DNA from: Streptomyces odonnellii
GTDB taxonomy: Bacteria > Actinomycetota > Actinomycetes > Streptomycetales > Streptomycetaceae
NCBI RefSeq assembly: GCF_000981895.1
Contig: NZ_LATD01000155.1
Location: 1 to 46,954, forward strand
Direction: 5' to 3'
Length of the DNA: 46,954 nucleotides
Program-made: the position numbers and the translations under genes
Shown: in pieces, positions 1-13,110 of the stretch
Numbering within the stretch: position 1 is the first letter of the stretch
Layout: each line of letters begins with the position of its first letter
The notes under the pieces: generated by a model
Databases searched by the model: none
What the model saw: the letters and a program-made list of their open reading frames with translations, nothing else
What the model was told of the DNA's origin: nothing

Positions 1-3000
1 GGGGGGAAGGGGTTACGGGGTCTGGACTCCGGCTCGCTGGAGGGTGAGGGGGCGGACGCGTTCCGGGAGACGGTGTCGGTCGAGCCGCCGAAGTGGTTCC
101 GGGGTGCGGAGGCGTTCGGGAAGGCGGCCGGGGCGCTGGAGTCGTTCGCGGGGACGGTGGAGTGGGCGCAGGAGCAGGCGCAGACCGCGATCGACAAGTG
201 GAAGGCCGGTACGCAGGCCTCGGAGGAGGCGCGGGACGCGCACAACGGCCGGGTCGACGCGTACAACCAGGCCGTCGACCGGTACAACGCGCAGCCCGCG
301 GACCAGCGTGATCCGTCGTCGCTGCCGGCGCGGCCGGGCGAGTTCACCGATCCGGGCAGGGGGCGGATGGAGGAGGCGCAGGAGATCCTGGCCGAGGCCC
401 GCCGCCAGCGGAACTCGGCGGCGGAGACGGCGCGCAGCGCGGTGGCGCAGGCGCGGGACGCGGCGCCGCCGAAGCCTTCGTATGCCGAGCAGGCCAGGGA
501 CGGTCTGGACGAACTGGAGGTCATGCAGACGCATTTCGGTGCGGGGATTGTTCGGGGCACGGCCGGGCTGGTCAGTTTCGTACGGGGGATCAATCCGACG
601 GACCCGTACAACGTCACGCATCCGGCTGAGTATCTGCTGTCGCTGAACAACACGGCGGCCGGGCTGGTGCAGGTGGCCAACGATCCGTGGGGTGCGGGCC
701 GTCAGATGGTCACCGACTTCATGCGCGACCCGGCCGAGGGCTTCGGCCGGCTCGTCCCCGACCTGGTGCTGACGGCGGCGACCGGTGGCGCGGGCGCGGG
801 GGTCAAGGCCACCCGGCTGGCCATGGACGCGGCGGACGTCGCCGCCGACGCCAACCGTGCCCGCAGACTGCTCGACGACGCCCCCGACGGCACCCACAAC
901 CGCCCCAACGGCGACCGCACCACCGACGGCACCGACCCGGTGGACCTCGCCTCGGGCCGGATGTTCCTGCCCCAGACGGATGTGACCCTGCCCGGAATCC
1001 TGCCGCTGGTCTTCAGCCGCCGCACCGAGTCGGGTTATACGGCAGGCCGCTTCCTGGGGCCCTCCTGGTCGTCCACCGTCGACGAACGCCTGGAGATCGA
1101 CGCCGTCGGCGTCGTCCATGTCACCGCCGACGGTCTCCTGATCCCGTACCCGCACCCGGTCCCCGGCGTGCCCACCCGGCCGGAGACGGGCAGGGGCCGC
1201 GCCTTGCTGACCCGCGACGCCGACGGCGACTACACGGTCACCGATCCCGACAGCGGCCTGACCTTCCACTTCACCGCCCCGTCCGGCAGCGAGCCTGGCG
1301 GCGACGGCGATGCCTGGCTGTCCGGCATCAGCGAACGCAACGGCCACACCATCACCCTCGACCGCGCCGACGACGGCCGGCCGCTGGCCCTGGTCCACTC
1401 GGCGGGCCACCAGGTGAAGGTGTCCGTCGCCGACGGCCGCGTCACGGCCTTGGCCCTCACCGGCGCGGGCGAGGACGGCGCGGATCTGCCCCTGATGGGC
1501 TACGGCTACGAGGACGGCGACCTCACCGCCGTCACCCGGCCCTCCGGCGCCACCACCACCTTCGCCTACGACGACCGCCACCGTGTCATCGCCTGGATCG
1601 ACTCGAACGCGAGCCGTTACGACTATGTCTACGACGACCGCGACCGCGTCGTGGCGGAGGGCGGCGAGGCCGGGCACGTCCAGATCACCTTGCGCTACAC
1701 CGAACCTGACGCCGAGACAGGCCATCGCACCACCACGCTCACCACCGCCGACGGGCACACGACCCGCCATCTGATCGGCCCCGGCTGCCGGATCCTGGCC
1801 ACCACCGACCCGCTCGGCCATACCACCAGGTTCACCTACGACCCACGCGGCAATCTGCTGACCCGCACCGACCCGCTGGGCCTCACCACCGCCTTCTCGT
1901 ACGACGAGGAGGGCCGGCTCATAGCCGCCGTCCGCCCGGACGGGAGCGAACTGCGCACCGTGCGCGGTCTGTTCGGCCTGCCGGTGGAGGTCGTCGGGCC
2001 GGACGGCGCCCGTATGGTCCACGAGTTCGACGAACGCGGCAACCGCACGGCGGTCACCGACCAGGCCGGCTCCACCACCCGTTACACCTACGACCACGCC
2101 GGCCGGCTCACCTCGGTCACCGACGCCCTCGGCGCCACGACCCGTGTGGTGTGCGACGCGGCGGGGCTGCCCGTGGAGGTGACCGGCCCGGCCGGCGCTA
2201 CCACCCGCACGGAGCGCGACGGTCTCGGCCGCCCGGTCCGCGTCACCGACCCGGTGGGCGGGGTCACGCACCTGGAGTGGGACGCGGACGGTCAGCTCGC
2301 CCGCCGTACGAGGCCCGACGGTGCCACGGAATCATGGACCTACGACGGCGAAGGCAACCTCCTCACCCACACCGACGCGTCCGGCGGCGTCACCCGCTTC
2401 GAGTACACCCACTTCGACCTGCCGGTCGCCCGCACACAACCCGACGGTACACGCCACGAGTTCGAGCACGATGCCGACCTGCGCCTCATCCGCGTGGTCA
2501 ACCCGCAGGGCCTGAGCTGGAGTTACGAGTACGATGCCGCGGGAAACATCGTCTCCGAGACCGACTTCGACGGCCGCACCCTGACCTACCGGGTGGACGC
2601 CGCAGGCCGGCTGGCCGCCCGCGTCGACGCGCTCGGCGGCACCATCTCGTTCGAGCGTGACCGACTGGGCCAGGTGATCCGCAAGGACGTCGACGGCAGG
2701 ACGACGGCCTACGCCTACGACGGAGCCGGACGCCTCCTTGAGGCAGTCGGACCGGACAGCGAACTCCGGTACCAGTACGACCGTCGCGGCCACGTCAAGA
2801 CCGAGCTGGTGGACGGCCGTCCCGTGGCCTACGCGTACGACGAACTCGGCCGCCGCAAGCGCCGCACCACCCCCACCGGTCATGTCACCGACTACGCCTA
2901 CGGCCCCGAGGGACGACCCCTCCGGCTGACCACCGGAGATCACCGCGTCGACTTCACCCACGACGCCGCCGGCCGGGAGCTCGCCCGCGTCTTCGGCGAC

Positions 3001-4458
3001 GCGGTCACCATGACCTCCGCCTGGGACGAAGCCGGACAGCTTTCCACGCAGACCATCACCACCGGAGCGCGCACCGTCAACCGCCGCTCCTACACCTACC
3101 GCGCCGACGGCCACCTGACCTCCCTGGTGGACCAGTTGTCGGGCACCCGCACCTTCGATCTCGACCGGGCGGGCCGGGTCACCGCCGTCCACGCCCAGGG
3201 CTGGACGGAGCGCTACGCCTACGACGACGCCGGCAACCAGACCTCGGCATCCTGGCCGTCCCGCCACCCCGGCGGCGAAGCGACCGGGGAGCGCGCCTAC
3301 ACCGGCACCACCATCACCCGCGCCGGAGGCGTCCGCTTCGAACACGACGCCCTCGGCAGGGTCGTCCTGCGGCAGAAGACCCGCCTCTCCCGCAAGCCCG
3401 ACACCTGGCGCTACGAGTGGGACACGGAGAACCGCCTCACCTCCGTCACCACACCCGACGGAACGCGGTGGAGGTACCGCTACGACGCCCTGGGCCGCCG
3501 CACCGCGAAGCAGCGGCTGGCATCCGACGGCGAGAGCGTGGTGGAGGAGGTCCGCTTCACCTGGGACGGCCTCACCCTGTGCGAACAGACCACCCATCGG
3601 CCGGACGCCCCGAACACGGTCGCCGTCACCTGGGACCACCGGGACGACGTCCCCCTCGCCCAGACCGAGCGCATCCTCACGGCCGACGACCGCCAGACGG
3701 AGACCGACCGCCGCTTCTTCGCCATCGCCACCGACCTCATCGGCACCCCCACCGAACTGATCGACGAGTCCGGCGACATCGCGTGGCGCTCCCGGTCCAC
3801 CCTGTGGGGCACCACCGCCTGGGCCCGCGACAGCACCGCGTACACACCGCTGCGGTTCCCCGGCCAGTACTACGACCCCGAAACCGGCCTCCACTACAAC
3901 GTCTTCCGCCACTACGACCCGGAAACCGGCCGCTACACCTCCCCGGACCCCCTCGGCCTCGCTCCCGCGCCGAACCCCGTCGGCTACGTGGACAACCCGT
4001 ACACGGGGTGCGACCCGCTGGGGCTGATGCCCAAGTACACGAAGGAGGAGAAGGCCCAGAAGCGAGTCGACAAGATCCTGGACGGGGTCATCGAGAGGGC
4101 ACAGAACGGCGGGTTCAAGAAGCACATCGACTACCACGGGGACTCGATGCACGGTATGAGCGACGAACGGGTTCTGGAGATCCTGAAGAACCCGGACGCG
4201 GTGTACCACTCGACGGGCACGTCCGGAAGACTCATGTTCCGGCAGGGCGAGGACATCGTCGTGACCGATGGGCCCGGCAACACCCAAGGCCAGGCCATCA
4301 CCGCGTATGGACCGTCGGGCATCAAGGGGGAATCCGGGGCGGCGGCGCTCGGCGGCAAACCCACGGACCCCGGTGCACCGGTGACCCATGAGGACATCGT
4401 GGAGGGCAAGATTCCTGCCAAGGGTGGCTATATGGCTCCAGCAGTGCAGATCAGATGA
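1..4458 (+). CDS. RHS/YD-repeat polymorphic toxin, 5' end outside window
   Basis: This is a large secreted polymorphic toxin. The reading frame is open to base 1, and the first residues (GLDSGSLEGEGADAF, then EPPKWF) look like the WXG/T7SS-type N-terminus of actinobacterial RHS toxins, so the GTG at 73 is not the true start. A DUF6531-like block (about nt 930-1250, DPVDLASGRMFLPQTDVTLPG) is followed by about 2.5 kb of YD repeats with recurring YDxxGR and TxYxYD units. The RHS core ends at nt 3850-4026 with YYDPETGLHYN, RYTSPDPLGL and a second DPLGL. After this cleavage-type boundary comes a variable C-terminal domain of about 143 residues (KYTKEEKAQKR to the end). It has conserved-looking His, Tyr and ITAYGPSG segments and is the probable toxin warhead. 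I do not recognise its family; a small RNase fold is possible but unproven. Codon 5 of the visible frame is a rare TTA. Confidence 0.93.
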   Translation, partial: GGKGLRGLDSGSLEGEGADAFRETVSVEPPKWFRGAEAFGKAAGALESFAGTVEWAQEQAQTAIDKWKAGTQASEEARDAHNGRVDAYNQAVDRYNAQPADQRDPSSLPARPGEFTDPGRGRMEEAQEILAEARRQRNSAAETARSAVAQARDAAPPKPSYAEQARDGLDELEVMQTHFGAGIVRGTAGLVSFVRGINPTDPYNVTHPAEYLLSLNNTAAGLVQVANDPWGAGRQMVTDFMRDPAEGFGRLVPDLVLTAATGGAGAGVKATRLAMDAADVAADANRARRLLDDAPDGTHNRPNGDRTTDGTDPVDLASGRMFLPQTDVTLPGILPLVFSRRTESGYTAGRFLGPSWSSTVDERLEIDAVGVVHVTADGLLIPYPHPVPGVPTRPETGRGRALLTRDADGDYTVTDPDSGLTFHFTAPSGSEPGGDGDAWLSGISERNGHTITLDRADDGRPLALVHSAGHQVKVSVADGRVTALALTGAGEDGADLPLMGYGYEDGDLTAVTRPSGATTTFAYDDRHRVIAWIDSNASRYDYVYDDRDRVVAEGGEAGHVQITLRYTEPDAETGHRTTTLTTADGHTTRHLIGPGCRILATTDPLGHTTRFTYDPRGNLLTRTDPLGLTTAFSYDEEGRLIAAVRPDGSELRTVRGLFGLPVEVVGPDGARMVHEFDERGNRTAVTDQAGSTTRYTYDHAGRLTSVTDALGATTRVVCDAAGLPVEVTGPAGATTRTERDGLGRPVRVTDPVGGVTHLEWDADGQLARRTRPDGATESWTYDGEGNLLTHTDASGGVTRFEYTHFDLPVARTQPDGTRHEFEHDADLRLIRVVNPQGLSWSYEYDAAGNIVSETDFDGRTLTYRVDAAGRLAARVDALGGTISFERDRLGQVIRKDVDGRTTAYAYDGAGRLLEAVGPDSELRYQYDRRGHVKTELVDGRPVAYAYDELGRRKRRTTPTGHVTDYAYGPEGRPLRLTTGDHRVDFTHDAAGRELARVFGDAVTMTSAWDEAGQLSTQTITTGARTVNRRSYTYRADGHLTSLVDQLSGTRTFDLDRAGRVTAVHAQGWTERYAYDDAGNQTSASWPSRHPGGEATGERAYTGTTITRAGGVRFEHDALGRVVLRQKTRLSRKPDTWRYEWDTENRLTSVTTPDGTRWRYRYDALGRRTAKQRLASDGESVVEEVRFTWDGLTLCEQTTHRPDAPNTVAVTWDHRDDVPLAQTERILTADDRQTETDRRFFAIATDLIGTPTELIDESGDIAWRSRSTLWGTTAWARDSTAYTPLRFPGQYYDPETGLHYNVFRHYDPETGRYTSPDPLGLAPAPNPVGYVDNPYTGCDPLGLMPKYTKEEKAQKRVDKILDGVIERAQNGGFKKHIDYHGDSMHGMSDERVLEILKNPDAVYHSTGTSGRLMFRQGEDIVVTDGPGNTQGQAITAYGPSGIKGESGAAALGGKPTDPGAPVTHEDIVEGKIPAKGGYMAPAVQIR

Positions 4459-4465
4459 GGCAAGA

Positions 4466-5242
4466 ATGACCATGAAACTGTCGTTCGACGGCGACTGGCG
4501 TGCAACGGTGACGGACGATCCGCTGCACATCACCCCCCGCTTCGACGGCGCCTCTGTGCGCGTCATGCGCTACACGGACGTAATGGAACGTGAGCGGTTC
4601 GTCGTGGACACCTTTGGCAGCCAGCACTGGCTGTGGGACGCGCCTGACGTCTTCCGGTTCGACCCGGCCGGCAGGCATCTGGTCGGGGTCGAGTTCCGGT
4701 TGCCGGAGGAGTCCGCCTCCGCCGAGGACGCCGCCCGCCTTCCCCTCACGCCTGCGGTGCGCCCGGGAGGGCTGCGCGCGGACGAGGTCCGGGACTTTCG
4801 GCATGAGATGTGCACGGTGCTGTATCGCGTTCCCGGGGACGCCGTGCTGACCTGCCTGCGCGACCTCGACGTCCTCGATGAGCCGCTGGAGGCCCCCATC
4901 GGCATCGCCCCCGACGTGGCGCTCCTCGTCCAGCACAGCACCGTCGTCGGCTGGAGCCTCACCAACCCCGCGCAATACCTGACCACCGCGTACGCAGACC
5001 CCGACCCCAACCCGCCGTCCCCGGCAACGCGTCGGCTGCTCAGCGAATGCCTGGACCTGATCACCCAGCCGGTGATCCTCGACGTGGATGACGGAGACCC
5101 GGCCGCCCTGGCCCGACTCCGGGCAGTCGATGAGGCCCTGCGCAGCCAGCACGAGGACCGGCACCGAGCCGACGCCCTCCTCGCCCTCATCAGCAACCTC
5201 GTCGAGGACTACGCCGACCCGCCCGCCGAGCAGAAGCCGTGA
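4466..5242 (+). CDS. Probable immunity protein for the RHS toxin
   Basis: This is a 258-residue cytosolic protein with no signal peptide or membrane segment and no recognised domain. The ATG at 4466 is chosen because it lies 7 nt after the RHS stop codon, with a GAGG ribosome site overlapping that stop; upstream in-frame starts would run inside the toxin gene. The sequence is acidic, with many Asp, Glu and Trp residues (for example SQHWLWDAPDVFRFD), which suits a protein that binds a basic nuclease-like toxin tip. Its position directly behind a polymorphic toxin, apparently translationally coupled, is the main reason for the immunity call. The sequence alone shows no family, so a different accessory role cannot be excluded. 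Confidence 0.7.
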   Translation: MTMKLSFDGDWRATVTDDPLHITPRFDGASVRVMRYTDVMERERFVVDTFGSQHWLWDAPDVFRFDPAGRHLVGVEFRLPEESASAEDAARLPLTPAVRPGGLRADEVRDFRHEMCTVLYRVPGDAVLTCLRDLDVLDEPLEAPIGIAPDVALLVQHSTVVGWSLTNPAQYLTTAYADPDPNPPSPATRRLLSECLDLITQPVILDVDDGDPAALARLRAVDEALRSQHEDRHRADALLALISNLVEDYADPPAEQKP

Positions 5243-5340
5243 GCCACCGGCTCGACCCGCCGAGGGCAACGTGCGCACCGACCCGACGCCCGGGACGGGC
5301 GGTGCGTGATGTCACCGCCCGGCCCCGGCGAGGTGCCGGC

Positions 5341-11601
<6,261 letters not shown>

Positions 11602-12074
11602 CCTCAGCGAACCTCTCTCCCAGGGCTACGAGCACGTCGCGCAGGTACGGCCTCCGTGACTGCTGCTCGACGGTCGGCCCGGTCGCGGAGTGCTGCCATC
11701 CTGGGAGGCGAATGTGTCCGCCCCGGCTAGGAACCACGTCGGGACGGGCTCGGCTTCACCGCGACGGGAAGTTCGCCGGACGTCGGTACCACGTCGAAGT
11801 GATGTCGGCCATGTATCGGTCCCCAGGGGGTGTCTTGTCGATCAGGCCGGATGGGTGAGCGGGGTCCGGTGCGTGCGATCGCAAGGCGGAGGAGGGAGCC
11901 AGGGCGGAGTCCTGGTGACCGACGACAACGCCGCGAGCGTGTGTGCCGGGCCTCGCGAGCCCGGCAAGATCGGCGAGACACCCCCTGGGGCCCTGGCCGG
12001 AGCGATGCCGTACGGGGGCGGAGCACTGGGATCGAGGCCTGTGGCGGACCGTGGGACCGTGCCGCCGGCCCGCG
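11602..12074. other. Intergenic region upstream of the PKS gene
   Basis: This 473-bp gap lies between the PKS start and the end of the DUF6801-like gene, both on the minus strand. No convincing coding frame is seen; the frames crossing it show no recognisable protein. It should contain the PKS promoter. The PKS start has GAGAGAGG about 10 nt and GAGG 1 nt upstream. The only structure noted is the GC-rich hairpin at 11945-11965. Confidence 0.5.
11945..11965 (-). terminator. Candidate hairpin terminator after the DUF6801-like gene
   Basis: There are perfect 7-bp arms, GCCGGGC and GCCCGGC, around a 7-nt loop. The hairpin lies about 110 bp downstream of the DUF6801-like gene stop. No T-tract follows on the minus strand, so this is only a candidate GC-hairpin terminator of the type common in Streptomyces. 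Confidence 0.35.
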
Positions 12075-12983
12075 TCAGTCGTCGGCGGCGCGGCGGCGGT
12101 TCCTCAGCCGCGCGCCGAGGAAGTAGGCGGCGACGCCCGCCACAAGAGTGCCCACGGCCGGCAGGATCAGATTCCCGGCGTCCTGGCCGGTGGCCGCCAT
12201 GCTGCCCGTCGTCGTACCGCCGGTCGTGCCTCCCGTGGTGGACGACCCCCCGGCGGCGGAGGCCGCCGTGGGCGTGGTGCCCGGGGCCGTCGTACCGTTG
12301 CCGTTCGTGCCCGAGCCGCCGGACGGGGTCGGGTCGGCACTGCCGGACGGGGTGGAGCCGACCCCCGGTCCCGTGATCTCGAACGACCCGACGTAGTTGT
12401 TCTCCTCGGCGTCCAGCGTGCACGGCACGCTGAGTTCGCCCACGGCCTCGCCGTCCTCCTTCTTGCCCACGACGTTCAGGACGATGTCGCCGACGGTGAT
12501 CCGCGCGGTGCCCGGCCGGGTGAAAGCGGGAGTGAGCGCGGAGCCGGTCGCCGTGATGTCGAACGCACCGGATTCCGGGACGCTGGTCCTGGTGATGCCG
12601 AGGGGCACCTCGACCCGCCTGTCGCCCTGCGGCGCGGCCACCTTGATCTTCGCCTCAACCGTGCCCTCGACGGTTTTCACACCGATTCGGCCGAGCCACG
12701 GTGTGAGGTCCGCGTTCACCGTCGTGCCCGCGCCGATGTCGATTTTCTTGCCGGGCCGGCCGATCGCGACCGACGCCGGGATATTCGCGTCGATCCGCGC
12801 CGTGATGTGCTGGTCCTCGATAAGCGGAACGTCACATGTGTACTTCAGCGAGAGCGAAACCGGTTGTGCGGCCGCGGTTCCCGCTCCGGAGAATCCGACG
12901 ACTCCGACGGCGGTCCCTAACGCCGTGACCAGCCCAAGGGCCGTCCTCGCCCTGGGCCTTCCCATTCCGTGCTCGGCAGTCAT
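12075..12983 (-). CDS. Secreted DUF6801-like protein with sortase-type C-terminal anchor
   Basis: This 302-residue surface protein has a signal peptide (hydrophobic segment about 14-37, cleavage near AAAQ40). A beta-rich domain (about 41-215) starts PVSLSLKYTC and resembles the actinobacterial DUF6801 family. A Ser/Thr/Gly/Pro-rich wall-spanning stretch (about 220-262) follows. The end has MAATG, a hydrophobic segment and a basic tail (RLRNRRRAADD), which fits the LAXTG-type signal of class E sortases with Met in place of Leu. The ATG at 12983 is used because a GGAGGTGGC ribosome site precedes it; the frame upstream is non-coding in character. Function is unknown. No sortase gene is present in the window. 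The next gene upstream (protease/NACHT) is 127 bp away on the same strand. Confidence 0.88.
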   Translation of the reverse strand: MTAEHGMGRPRARTALGLVTALGTAVGVVGFSGAGTAAAQPVSLSLKYTCDVPLIEDQHITARIDANIPASVAIGRPGKKIDIGAGTTVNADLTPWLGRIGVKTVEGTVEAKIKVAAPQGDRRVEVPLGITRTSVPESGAFDITATGSALTPAFTRPGTARITVGDIVLNVVGKKEDGEAVGELSVPCTLDAEENNYVGSFEITGPGVGSTPSGSADPTPSGGSGTNGNGTTAPGTTPTAASAAGGSSTTGGTTGGTTTGSMAATGQDAGNLILPAVGTLVAGVAAYFLGARLRNRRRAADD

Positions 12984-13110
12984 ATGCCACCTCCGTGAGT
13001 TGGTCCTCTGCGTTTTTCGTCGATATTTGATTATGGGGTACCACCATCGACACGCTGCTCCGGTCGCGAATGGTTCCGATCGCCGATGGTTCCGGTTCCG
13101 CCATGTTCGT

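Noticed and set aside
13..2271. Long open frame on the minus strand opposite the RHS gene
   Set aside because: The repetitive Gly/Val/Arg-rich translation has no domain and exactly mirrors RHS codon bias; it is a GC-bias shadow.
5243..5340. Small plus-strand frames after the immunity gene
   Set aside because: They are short, overlap the PKS end on the other strand and have no ribosome site or recognisable sequence.
11690..12376. Plus-strand frame of 228 codons in the PKS upstream gap
   Set aside because: It extends into the DUF6801-like gene on the opposite strand and has Arg/Gly/Ser low complexity typical of non-coding GC-rich frames.
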